This document shows positions 35,840-46,905 of a stretch of 64,000 nucleotides of DNA, piece after piece. This DNA comes from Pezicula radicicola. Its lineage: Eukaryota; Ascomycota; Leotiomycetes; Helotiales; Dermateaceae. The notes beneath the pieces were generated by a model. That model was not told the DNA's origin, ran no database searches, and was given only the letters and a program-made list of their open reading frames with translations. Where the stretch lies: assembly GCA_003008705.1 (NCBI GenBank), contig PDUO01000013.1, positions 764,702-828,701 on the forward strand. The letters run 5' to 3'. Each line of letters begins with the position of its first letter. Position 1 is the stretch's first letter. The translations under genes and the position numbers were made by a program.

Positions 35840-36340
35840 ACCTTGTTGCTTTGCTTATATTTTAGTGTTTTAGTCTTTTACTTTGGCTTAGGTTAAGCGA
35901 GGGTAGTAAAGGGGCACAATCTAGGATAAAATAGTGCTAGCTCCTCTATTATCCTATGCTAACACTATTGCCTTATATTAAACTACTTAACTTTAAACCT
36001 ACCTGCCTAGCTAGAGTAACTAATCTAATTATAGACTATTTTAAACAACAACAGTGCTTTATGTTTCTATTAGAAAAGGAATTATTAGACCTCCTATAGA
36101 TATATTTAGAGAAGTAGGCTGTAATTATAGGTTGTAGTAGTTTGTATACTCTTTCTTATAAAAGGGTATTTCAACAAACTATATACATCTCCCATCTAGT
36201 ATCCTTAATATCTCCCTAATAAAGCCTTTAGTACACTACTTATTCTAAGCAATAATTCCTATATTAACTGCACCTACTTAAACAAAAGTGCGAAGCTAGG
36301 TAGACTTTTATTTGTTTAGACCTCCTTTGGTACGCACAAC
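35840..36340. repeat. AT-rich, CpG-poor island, probably RIP-decayed repeat
   Basis: Base composition shifts sharply: TA-rich trinucleotides (CTA, TAG, TTA) dominate, CG dinucleotides are nearly absent, and every frame is full of stops. This is the look of an old transposon copy mutated by repeat-induced point mutation. No terminal repeats or transposase motifs remain visible, so the class is unknown. Confidence 0.5.
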
Positions 36341-36443
36341 ACTATGGAACAGAAGTATATCGCTAATAAATACATGACTATAGAACAAGTGATTTTTCAT
36401 TACAAGAACTTTTCATTACCGTGCTCTCCCGCTTGCCAATTAT

Positions 36444-37626
36444 CTAATCTCCATCGTCAATTCCTAATGCCTTTTTCAGCATATCTAATTCCTTCTGTAG
36501 ATGCTCAATGCCACTTTGCAATCCACTAACAATGCCGTATAGCTGTCTCTGCTTGCTCTTAGGAAAAGTATCAATCAGGGGTACCGAGCCATCTTCCATG
36601 GCGGCAGTATCCTCCCTTCTTCCATAACCAGAACTGTTGTGCGGAACCTTTCCATTGGTCTCCGTGCCGTTACTCGTAGGTGCCGCCGGTTCAGGCCGAT
36701 TTACGGCTGCCCAAGTTGGGACAGGAGGTTCTTTGGCTTGCTGAAGCTGCGAGGCTGCTAGAGATTTATCCCATTGCGGTCCATCTGTTCGTCTACGCTT
36801 CGCCGTTGGGTTTTCCGTGGAGTGATCCCTATGATTATTGCTTTTTCTGCGTGGTTGGCTTGGTGTTTGTATTTGGAATTGACTTTGAGTGCCCTTCGGT
36901 GGTTGAATTTGTGATATGAAGCCATTCAAGGAAGCTTGCCGTCCATTGCTGTAATGTTCACCTTGTTCTGGGGTTGCAATTATTGTCAATTCGGATGGGT
37001 CCGGCTCTGCTTTGGGCTCTGCACAGAGAAGTCAGCGATATTGACGTCTTCGCACATGGACGGGCTCACTCACCATCTTGCAATTTTATTGTACAACGAT
37101 TTGGCCGTCCACTGAGTTGGCATGAAGCACATGCGCCCTTGAAGAATCCCTCTAACGCGACGCAGACACTGAACTTGCCTCTTCCACTCGCACAGGTCTT
37201 GCACGGCTCTGAAACCACATTCCCACGGGTAGCAAGTAAAGTGCCAAATCTGATCTGTTTCCTACGTGACTCCCCACCAGTCTCTACTAAAGGTAGTTCG
37301 GTACCCGGTCTCCATGGCATTTCGCGAAGCTTCGGCATGGATTGCAATCTCTCCTCCATTGTTCCCTGGACCACGCGTCTTTTTGGAGATGGGTCTGCAG
37401 ACTCGGTTTGCTCAGTATCTGGTGGATAAGAGACATGGATGGTGGTTGATTGGGGATCCGGCATCGTCGAGGGTGATTCGAGGGGAGAAGAGCAATTGTT
37501 GATTTGTGCCATTATATTTGCGACAAGAGGATCAATTGCAGGACTTGTTGAATTTGGAGAAGAGGATTGCCAGTCTTCGCCTTTGACAATAATAGTGTCA
37601 TCTTCATCTTCGAGTGTGGGAGGCAT
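36444..37626 (-). CDS. DUF3716-type Cys-rich fungal protein
   Basis: Two exons (37626-37074 and 37018-36444, intron 55 bp) give about 375 aa. The first exon ends in a Cys-rich module, C-x2-C-x8-C-x10-C-x2-C-x8-C (CKTC, FSVCVAL, ACASCQLSGRPNRC). This fits DUF3716, a putative zinc-binding module found in many copies in Pezizomycotina. The second exon is polar, with a basic bipartite cluster (PRRKSNNHRD..AKRRRTD) suggesting nuclear entry, and ends with a short amphipathic coiled coil (GLQSGIEHLQKELDMLKKAL). The function of the family is not known. The location beside a decayed repeat island fits its accessory nature. Confidence 0.8.
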
Positions 37627-38058
37627 TCTTGATGATGTAAGGGAATTTGCAATGGAGATTGGAATTGAGGTGTCAAAAAGAAGGAGCTTGATTGAAGGAA
37701 GCTACCTACGATATCGATAAGGATGATTGGCCTTATCGCCATACTGTAGCAAGGCTACCTACCTAGGTAGGTAATTCATGAGTATCACCAGAGCAAAAAA
37801 GGTACCCGAAGACCAGGAAAGCAGATGCGATGGGTAGCAGAGAATATATTTGACGTTTACTGTAAGGTATGGAGTGGATTGCCTTTGCAAGAAAAGTCCT
37901 GGCATTCGAGTGTCCTTTGTCATACTTCGTAAACCACCCCTGCATTCTACGATGCCCCTTAACCTAATACCTATTTGGTAGCTGTTTTGTCTATTTTGTT
38001 TACATATGTTGTACATGTAGTGTAGAGTTCGAAATCAGAGGGTATGCCAAAGATATAT
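37627..38058. other. Short intergenic region
   Basis: This 432-bp region lies between two minus-strand genes. It holds the DUF3716 gene's promoter and the 3' UTR of the mitochondrial gene. A CCTACCTAGGTAGGTA palindromic phrase is at about 37755-37772. Confidence 0.5.
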
Positions 38059-38964
38059 CTAAACCTTCTTCTTCTTCGCTTCCGCGTTTACCTTGTCGAG
38101 TTCTTTCTTCTCCAGCTTGAGCTCTGCTTCAGCCTTCAAAGCTTTCTCGACTTGCCACACAGCTCTGTCAAGCTCAACCTGCAACTCTGGAAGCTTCAAT
38201 GCCTCCGCAATCTTCTTCCCATCCGACTTGTGCAGGACCATGGTCTCAACTTCAGAATCAGCAGCCTCGGATGTCGTCTCTGAGTTCATTAACGAAACAG
38301 GAGGATGCCTAAAAGGTTGCTGTCCTGTCGAGTAGAGCTCATTAAGGATCTGGGATGGCTGGAGCGTTATGAGCTTCTTATCGAGGAGAAACTCAATATG
38401 CCTGGATCCGGACAAGGCTCTCCAATGCGACCATGCTCTGTATACAAGGTAGAAAAAGGGAAGATTGGGTATCCTGAGGTTCTGTTAGAATAAAACGAAT
38501 GATAGCTTGAGAGCAAGGACAATTTACACAGGCAATAGTGCAACTGGCGCTGAGATCGGCATTCCGACAAACGACCATATCATGCGTCTTTTATGAAGGG
38601 CCTGCCTCTCAGTTCCTAGCTTCCGGAGAACCTCTGTGACTCTCTCTTCAGGGATGATAGTGGACGGGAACGACACCTCAATCCTCTCCTTCCCTGATAA
38701 CTCTTCTTCCTTCTTGCGCGCAGACAGCGGAGGGATTGACTTCAGTCCCCATTCCTCGTATGGTATCCTTTGTAGTGCTTTATTGCCATAATCTACAACT
38801 TTCTTCTGCCACCCGGATTCTTTCTTTTCCCAGCCGGCCCACAGCGCCGCAGCCTTTGTAGTCGCTTTGTCGAGATACGTTAGCTTCGCAGAGTTTGAGA
38901 CATTGAGTCGTTGGGAATATATGAGTATGCGGCGAGTGGATATGGGTAATAAGAAGAGTCGCAT
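38059..38964 (-). CDS. Mitochondrial K+/H+ exchange-related protein (Mit_KHE1 family)
   Basis: Two exons (38964-38530 and 38481-38059, intron 48 bp) give about 285 aa. The start is the ATG at 38964; an upstream in-frame TTG is not used. The N-terminus (MRLFLLPISTRRILIYSQRL) is basic and amphipathic, in keeping with mitochondrial import. The central block APVALLP-NLRIPNLPFFYLVYRAWSHW is split by the intron and includes the hydrophobic segment and the YRAWSHWRAL signature of the PF10173-type family. The C-terminus is Lys/Glu-rich coiled coil (KALKAEAELKLEKKELDKV). Yeast relatives affect K+/H+ exchange across the inner mitochondrial membrane; whether they are the exchanger itself is not settled. 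The gene is divergent from SRF1 with a 556-bp spacer. Confidence 0.85.
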
Positions 38965-39520
38965 TATTGGAGTTGGGCTGGCGCGCCAACGTTGTTCTGG
39001 GATGTTCAAGGCGTTTTAGATCTTGGCCATGGTCCGAAGAGGGCTCAGACGGGAGAAGAAAGCTTGCAGGTACTAGAAATAGTTAAATCACGGAGGGGTT
39101 TGCAGAGCGTTCAAACCTCAGAGAAGAATCGAGAGCTTTTGAAACGTGCACACATCTTGAATCGTACTCGCTACCGCGACAGCATGCCAAATCCCAAAAT
39201 CTGGATGACCTCACTAGCGCTCTCAGCCCCTGTAATGACCAGGGTTCGCGATGGCCGGGGAAATAATGAGGGTGATCATGTACTTATCCACCTAATAACG
39301 ATGTTATTCTGGACCAACACAGATCCCAGCCCATATCTCATAACATACAAACAGTTCATCCAACCTTGGGGACGGCATCCAGAGCAAGCGCCCTTAATGG
39401 GCTATTGCTATAGACACGCTGAGCACCACATTGATTAATTACCACTGTGCTCAACGCTCGCTTTGGCCCCAGGGTTCAGCCTCCCAACCACCGCCGTAGA
39501 ACGCTAGAGAACCATCATCC
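38965..39520. promoter_or_regulatory. Divergent promoter region between the mitochondrial gene and SRF1
   Basis: This 556-bp region separates two divergent start codons and must contain both promoters. No conserved element is obvious. A 148-codon ORF (38992-39438) overlaps it but has no family features. Confidence 0.5.
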
Positions 39521-40968
39521 ATGGCCTCTTCTGCATCCCGGGCCTCTCGTTCTCAGGGTCCACCGCTGAAAGCTGACCGAGTCCTTCAGAATGGGCAATC
39601 GCAATTTTCAATCCAGAGGCATCCGTCCGACTCCTCCAATGCATCGTCAGAGCACTCCATTATGAGGGGGAAGAGGAGAGAAGATTTTCTCCAGGTCAAT
39701 CGTCCGAAAGCTTACTCCTCATCCTCACGCAATACCCAGACGACTGGCAGCACGCGTGTCGAGAACCGTCTTGCGCAAAGAGAAGTTCGGACTCTTCCCT
39801 GTGAGTCCACTGCCATCTTTTGCTGGAGCCGTGATGAGTGTGTCCTAACAGTCGAGCAGCTTGGATAGACTCATACGAGGAGGATGACGATGATTCTCGC
39901 TCCAAACCCACGGCTAGTCTCTTAAAGCCGCCATCACGCGCACATTCAGCTCAGCATCATTATACCCCTGCAAATCCAGAGCGTAGAGTCTCTAGGGATG
40001 GCTATGTTGAACCTTACGAGAATGCGTCTCACGGTGCCATTGGGAAAAAGCCCGAGATGGGATTTTTTGGAGGTCACCGCGAACCTGTTGCGGGCCGTAA
40101 ATGGGATCATGCTAGGGACGCGGAACCAGTTATCATGCAATCTGGGGTGTTACCCACTTCGTCTCCATGGCGAAACTTCATTAAATCTTCTATGTATGGA
40201 CCTGCCATGGGAGAGGATCCCGTGCAAGTCGATGATGACTTCTTACGACAACTAACTCCTGGATATGAGAAACCATGGCGTGGGGATTTAGAAGAGAATG
40301 GTGATCAAGATAATGTATTTGGTCTGCTCCACAATAAGAAGCAGAGGAAGACTTTCATTAGCCGTTGGCAGGTATGTTTTACAGCTCGTGGAGTGATGTG
40401 AGCTAACACCAGACAGACTATTCTTGTCATGGACCCTTTCGTACCACTTGTATTCCGCGTTATCGTCTTTTTAACATCAATAATTTCTCTCGGTCTCTCC
40501 GGTTCAGTTGATCACCTTTCAAACAAATACGGTTACCGTCAAAACTCTTCTACCATTATGGCAATTGTTGTAGACTCAGTAGCCATACCCTACATTCTTT
40601 ACATAACTTGGGATGAATATACTGGCAAGCCACTTGGCTTGCGTTCACCGAGGGCGAAAATTCGACTCGTACTCCTCGATCTCTTTTTCATTATTTTCGA
40701 AGCTGCAAACTTGGCTCTGGCATTTGCTGCACTAACGGATTCGGAAGGAGCCTGTCAGCAAGGTGTCGTGGGGGAAAGTGATTTCAACGGTGTGGTATGC
40801 CATAGGGTCAGGGCATTGTGTGCTATCCTGATGATAGCACTAGTCGCGTGGAGCTTGACATTCGCAGTCAGCATTTTCAGGTAAGTACCGTGCCCATCAT
40901 ATCGAACTAAATTCTCACGTATACTTAGATTGGTTGAGCGAGTAGGCGGTCGTGAGGAAAGCGACTAA
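39521..40968 (+). CDS. SRF1: SRF1-like regulator of phospholipase D
   Basis: Four exons (39521-39800, 39860-40371, 40417-40880, 40929-40968) give about 431 aa. The last exon encodes only 13 residues (ending GGREESD). A disordered Ser-rich N-terminus precedes the family core: SPWRNFIKSSMYGPAMGEDP, then FISRWQ-TILVMDPFVPLVFR, split by the 45-bp intron. Four hydrophobic segments follow (RVIVFLTSIISLGLSG, MAIVVDSVAIPYILYI, LVLLDLFFIIFEAANLALAF, ALCAILMIALVAWSLTFAV). This is the yeast Srf1 pattern. In yeast the protein is needed for normal Spo14 phospholipase D activity; the membrane location is inferred from the helices. Intron sizes of 45-59 bp are typical here. Start chosen as the first ATG of the frame. 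Confidence 0.9.
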
Positions 40969-42067
40969 GTAGAAGGCTTTGTACAAATAAACCCAAGCGG
41001 AGTCTTGGGCTGTATGTTCGATGGAATTTAAGGGCGTTTACCCATGGAAGTGGAGAGTATACTAGAAATGCAAGCGAGGAGTTTGTTGGTTAGCCTGCCA
41101 GGACAAACCCACCACAATACCCCATTACAGGAGTAATGAATTAATGTCTTCTTTGTTTGTACCAATAAATGCAGAATCTAGAATTTTCTGCCTATCTAAG
41201 TAACATGATCTTTCTCAGTACCGTCAGGTGTTGAGTGTTGGTCCCTCATCTCCATAGAGCGGATCTTTGGTAAACCACTCTAGCAGAAGGAGTAAGAAAG
41301 AAGAGCGCCCTCGACTTTCATGCACCCATTGACTTAGTCGACGTCAGAATAACAGTAGCCGCGGTTCAATATCTGAGGGAGACCAACTAGGTAGATATGA
41401 ACAATATATTGTAGGAAAATGAACAATAGAGTCTAATTCACACTTTATCAAGTCAGAGAATTGACCGGAGCAAAAAAAGGAAGGATCTATATTATTCACC
41501 TATGGCGCGTCACTAACTACACTACCTCACTAACAGGTGCTCTACCTAATGTACACTAGTGAACGCGGTTCTGCGGTCTGACTCGCTTATTAGGCCACCC
41601 TTGCAATCATTACAGCCTAGCCTGACGACCGAAGTTGATCGTTTTGACTGCCATCACGACTTTCCTGATAATAAATCAACCAACCTCCTCCTCCCCCCGC
41701 GACATTTTTTTTCCCCTTCAGCAAAGACAACATCAGTCTTGCATGCTGGTCATCTGTGTATCCCCTCCACCAATTTCTCTGCTGCCGCATTCTAGCAGAT
41801 CGACGATCGTTCTACTTGTAGCTGCGGCTTACTTCAGACTCCGCGACTTCGCTCGTGTGCCTTCCAGGTACCAGCCCACATTGACTCAAACGCCACCTTC
41901 TTTGAGCGCGCCGTCGAACCATTTTCTTGGATTTCTACAAAGGCTCGAATTGCGCCTGATCACATCAGAAGCTCTTGGTCTTGTCTCGACGACACAGATC
42001 GGGACCGCAAAACCACTCCAGCGCCGCTACTTTGCCTTCCTCTCCATACCCATCCGCCTCTGCCATC
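40969..42067. other. Intergenic region / cullin promoter and leader
   Basis: This 1.1-kb region contains the SRF1 3' UTR and the promoter of the cullin gene. A pyrimidine-rich, CAAC/CTCC-type stretch from about 41680 to the ATG fits a leader. No gene is seen. Confidence 0.5.
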
Positions 42068-44692
42068 ATGGCGCCCACGCAGACAGTAACGAAGCCGCAT
42101 CCTAATGCTATGCCACCGGTCCCAAACCGAGAGGACTTAGATGCAACGTATGTTCATGCCAAATACCCCGCGTTTACAAAATTCCCAAGTATATAGCTGA
42201 CACTCTTGCCCCCAGATGGAAATACCTTGAGGAGGGCGTTTCGCGGATTATGATCAACCTTCAAGATGGTATAGACATGCACACTGTAAGCCGACATCCT
42301 TCCATATCCAGACTACGAACGCCTGCTAACCAAGATGCGATTTTAGTACATGGGAGTTTATACGTAGGACATCCCCAACACTTCCCTGGATAAACATGCA
42401 CTGACCATTCACCAGCGCCGTACACAACTTTTGCACATCACAGAAGGCAGTTAGTAACAGTAGTCAAGGAGTTATCGGGGGAGCACATCGTGGAGGTAGG
42501 AGACCCCATGGACTGTTCGTCATGTCAAGCTAATGAAGAGCGTAGCACATCTTCTTGGTGAAGACCTCTATAAGAATCTAACAACCTATCTCGACAGGTA
42601 CCTCAAGGGCCTCATAGCACAATCGAAGACCCACATAGATGAGGGTCTACTGAGCTTTTACATTCGCGAATGGGACAGATACACCACCGCTGCGAAATAT
42701 GTAAACCATCTTTTCCGATACCTCAACCGACATTGGGTCAAGCGTGAGATAGAGGAGGGCAAGAAGAGCATATATGATGTGTACACACTGCACCTCGTAC
42801 AATGGCGCTTGACACTCTTTACCGATGTCAATACAAAAGTTATGGATGCGGTGCTAAAGATGGTGGAGAAGCAGCGACACGGTGAGACAATTGAGCACAA
42901 TCAGATTAAGAGCATCGTGGAGTCATTCGTATCTTTGGGCTTGGATGAGGCCGATCCTACCAAATCAACCCTCGACGTCTACCGATTCCACTTCGAGAAA
43001 CCATTCTTAGATGCCACCAAGAGATTCTATCAGGCAGAATCAGCAGCATTTGTTGCAGAAAACAGCGTGGTCGAATACATGAAGAAGGCTGAGACACGTT
43101 TGGATGAAGAAGAGGCTCGAGTAAAGCTGTATTTACACCCAGATATTGTTATGCCTTTGCGAAGAGCTTGCTGTACTGCGCTCATTGCCGACCATTCTAC
43201 CATCCTCCGCGAAGAGTTCCAGGTTCTCTTGGATAACGATCGTGTGGATGACATGCACCGCATGTACTCTCTCCTTTCCAGAATTCCTGACGGTCTTGAG
43301 CCCTTACGTACCAAATTCGAAGCACATGTCCGCAAAGCCGGTCTGGCATCCGTCTCCAAGGTCGCAGCTGATGGGGCCGAGAAGGTGGAGCCTAAGGTTT
43401 ACGTCGACGCTCTTCTCGAGATTCACACCCAATATCAGAGTCTGGTTAAGAAGGCATTCAACGATGAGCCGGAGTTTACTAGATCTCTAGATAATGCTTG
43501 CAAAGAATTTGTGAACCGAAATGAAATCTGCAAAGATTCAACAAGTAGATCGCCTGAGCTCCTTGCAAAATACAGCGATAGCTTACTTAAAAAGAGTGCC
43601 GGTGGTGCAGAAGAGAGCGATGTGGAGAACACTTTGACTCAGCTTATGATTGTTTTCAAGTACATTGAGGATAAGGATGTTTTCCAGAAGTTCTACGGGA
43701 AGTTCTTGGCTCGGAGATTGGTTAACACAAACTCCTCGTCTGACGACGCAGAGACAAGTATGATTCAAAAGCTGAAGGAGGCCTGTGGGTTTGAGTACAC
43801 CAACAAGTTGCAGCGTATGTTCCAGGATATTCAAATCTCCAAGGATTTGAACGCTGGCTACAAAGATCACCGAGCTGATCTCGACGATGGTGCTGCCGAC
43901 AAAGGTATCGATGCGACTTACTCGATCCTGGGTACCGGCATGTGGCCATTGTCTCCTCCTAACACCGACTTCACACCACCGGTGGAGATTACCAAAGCAT
44001 ACGAACGCTTCCACAACTACTACACAACGAAGCACAATGGCCGTAAGCTTACTTGGTTGTGGCAGCTTTGCAAGGGCGAGATCAAGGCGAACTACTGCAA
44101 GGCTTCAAAGGTACCGTACACTTTCCAGGTTTCCACCTACCAAATGGCCGTACTTCTGCTCTTCAACGAGAGCGACTCATACAGCTACGAAGACATTGTC
44201 AAGGCTACACAGTTGAATACAGACTGCCTTAATCCTGCCCTGGGCATCTTCTTGAAGGCTAAGGTTCTGACGATGACTCCTCCCGATGGAACCCCTGGAC
44301 CAGGAAAGACATTCAATCTGAATTATGACTTCAAGAGCAAAAAGATTCGTGTGAACTTGAACATAGGTGTCAAGTCGGAGCAGAAGCAGGAGTCGGATGA
44401 GACACACAAGACCATCGAGGAAGACAGAAAGCTACTCATGCAGGCAAGTCATCGCGGTCCTTTCTACATGTTGCACCCCCACTAACTTATCCCTTAGTCT
44501 GCAATTGTGCGTATTATGAAGGCCCGGAAGAAGATGAAGCACACTGCCCTTGTTGGCGAGACCATCAACCAGATCAAGAATCGTTTCATCGCCAAGGTCC
44601 CCGATATCAAGAAGTGTATTGATATTTTACTCGAAAAGGAGTATCTTGAGCGTTTGGATGAAGATGACGCTGATCTGGGTTATCTGGCATAG
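42068..44692 (+). CDS. culA: Cullin-1 (CDC53/CulA), SCF ubiquitin-ligase scaffold
   Basis: Six exons (42068-42147, 42216-42285, 42347-42363, 42416-42495, 42546-44443, 44498-44692) give about 779 aa. The N-terminus is assembled from four tiny exons, including a 17-bp one encoding YMGVYT with its neighbours. The join to exon 5 restores RGAHLLGEDLY. The N-terminal repeats bind Skp1/F-box (YIREWDRYTTAAKYVNHLFRYLN), and the cullin homology domain runs from about residue 430 (VFKYIEDKDVFQKFYGKFLA, the LTWLWQ block). The last exon carries the winged-helix C-terminus and the neddylation site IVRIMKARKKMKH, with the LGYLA end. The last intron has a GC donor (CAG-GCAAGT), the only choice that keeps frame and conserved sequence. 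Cullin-1 links the RING protein and E2 to substrate adaptors in the SCF ligase. The identification is secure. Confidence 0.96.
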
Positions 44693-46905
44693 AATGGGTT
44701 TCTGTGTAGTTTGCGTCGATGGATCATCCCGTTTAGAGATTTGACAGGAGAGACCTGATCCTGGAACGAGATCTGGTTGAATTAAGAGGATATGGTCTTC
44801 TTATATGCATATTGGGTGGCTGCTACGACCTGTCGGCCTTGTTCGCGCAGCCCTTTTCTCTTGTTATTCCATTGGGACGCTACGGAATCATGGCACAAGC
44901 ATTGCTCTGGGGTAGGAGGAGTTCTTGTGATAGGGTGAATACCTTGCAGTCAATAGAGGGCTGTAATATAGCGTAACTGAATAAAAATTGATTCCATGGA
45001 TCTCGAGGTTTCTGTTGTCTGATTCCAAATCTTTGAGTACTACTACACTTCATTCTTTCATATGATGTTTATCGGCCCAGAGAACTTTGTGGTTGACGTT
45101 TTAGCGTTGGTTTCCGCCTCATGCCTCATGAAATCTTCTGCAGCCAGCCGAAGGGGTTCATGCAGCGGGCCGTGCACATACATATCTGACTCCAGAAGCG
45201 GAACAGAAAAGTTCAAGAGGCTGGAGTTACCTATGGCTGGAGCTGGGGGCGATTTCCTCGGAAATACTAAAGATGCTCGAAAAGTATGGGAACGCACTTG
45301 TACGTGGAAATTCAAGTGGTGGCACAGCAAATGCAATTAAGTGGGAAGTAAACATGGCTCTCCATATTGATGGGCATTGATCGTCCTTTTTACCGGGTGG
45401 TCAGAATGGGTAATCATAGGGCTTAATTACGATGAACTCCGTAGGGCATCCAAATTTCCAGGTTTCCAGGCTCCTTGGCAGCACAGATCTCACAGCAACC
45501 CTCGAGGCCATCCGAAGCCCACTTCACATAGAGTCCGTTAGCCAGTAAATAACAGAAGCCCGCATCATCTCAGTGTACTTCGTATGGTCCGTACATAAGA
45601 CACACAACATGCACAACATGACCTCCCACGTGCCGTACCTGTCTCACAAGTCATGACCAAAACGTTCGTAGGTTCGAGGGCACAAAAGCGTAATTAATGC
45701 TGGGCCAGGCAGGCGCCAGACGTCCAATTTTTGGACTTTCTGCCTTGGCTCTGACGGGCTGTGCTGCAACTGCAGAGAAGTGAAGGCGTTGCTCTGTATT
45801 TAAAATTTATATTGCAAGCAATCGACACAAGAGAACTGCGACTTCCAGGCCTCGAGGGTTTCCGCATTCGGTCAGCGTGGTGGATCTACCTTGAAGTCAG
45901 CACAGACTGGAAGTGTGGGAAAAGCGACTCAGGGACTCAAGCGACCGAATGGCCGTCTGACAGGGTCTCTCCAAGCGCTGGATGATTGCTCAGGGATCTT
46001 CCGTACCCTGGATTGGCTGGTGGCTCTGCAACATTTTGTCTTGAACCCTCGTACGGTACAGAGGACTGTTGCGCTGTACCTTTCGTGCTGTACTGTACAT
46101 ACCTACATAGAAGAGGCCAAGATGGCTTCACCTGAACCAAAGCCTCAATGGACTGATGATGAATGAAGAATGGATTGATACACCACCCGTATAGAATTGA
46201 AGAAACATAGCACCGGATTGCCAGGGTTGCAAGCACCAAATACGCAGAGGTGGCCGTCGTACTTACACGGCTTACTTGACTACGGTGCCGTAATAGGCCT
46301 ACAGGTTGTCGAATTGTTCCGCTCCCTCTGACCTCAGCCTCTCTCCACACCGAACTACAACCAGAGAGCTCCCAGCTCCAGTGAACACATAGATAGCATC
46401 ACCTCCAACCTCATCATCATCAACACCTCACCTTTTCTTCCCGCTGTCCATCAACGACTTCCGACGCCTCGTCCATTTGCGAGATACACATCGGAGGCCT
46501 GGTGGCTTTTGCCCGGTCGGGAAGAGAGGTGGCTAGGCTCGCGCTAGATCTACACATCGCCCTCGAGTCTCAACCTCATCCATCAGCAAGACAGGCCCAC
46601 GGAAATCTCGAGACCGGATGAGAATCGCGTTGGACTCCTTCCATCCATTGCTCTCTCTCGTGCAGACACGATTCGATCATTGCCACCGTGACATCACTAC
46701 AGTCTCCGACCGCCTTGGGCTCCTCGACTTCTCGTGGTTCCTCAGATATATACTGAACACCCGAACCATTGCCACCAACAACCTGACGGAAGGTGCGCGC
46801 GACAGCAACAGCGGGCGCTGTTGGAGGAATCCGGTGCGGCATCCGATCTAGCAATACGCAGACAAGACGGCGGGGCTGCGCTTGCAGCCATCGGTGAGAG
46901 CGAAA
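44693..46905. other. Intergenic region / G-alpha promoter and long leader
   Basis: This 2.2-kb region holds the cullin 3' UTR and the upstream region of the G-alpha gene. Several TGTAC-rich phrases occur at about 46050-46110. ORFs at 45058-45340 lie on both strands and show no known family. The stretch from about 46385 is pyrimidine-rich and resembles a leader. Confidence 0.5.
46618..46851 (+). promoter_or_regulatory. Possible upstream ORF in the G-alpha leader
   Basis: A 77-codon ORF with a true ATG ends 54 bp before the G-alpha start. If the transcript begins upstream of 46618, as the leader-like sequence suggests, it would lie in the 5' UTR and could reduce translation of the main ORF. 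The peptide has no known motif. Confidence 0.35.

Larger units (their letters stand above)
33880..36443. other. Gene-poor region with low-complexity and AT-rich decayed DNA
   Basis: At 34060-34140 there is a run of loosely repeated GTGAATGTGGTCAAGTGAA-like phrases, including a weak copy of the ACTGACTTG motif at 34112. An A/G tract follows at 35352-35427, and then a strongly AT-rich block from 35840. The 110-codon ORF at 34352-34684 (minus) has no recognisable motif and is not called. Confidence 0.5.

Noticed and set aside
45058..45340. 92-codon ORFs on both strands
   Set aside because: The minus-strand peptide looks somewhat protein-like, but the two ORFs are mutual shadows and neither matches a known family.
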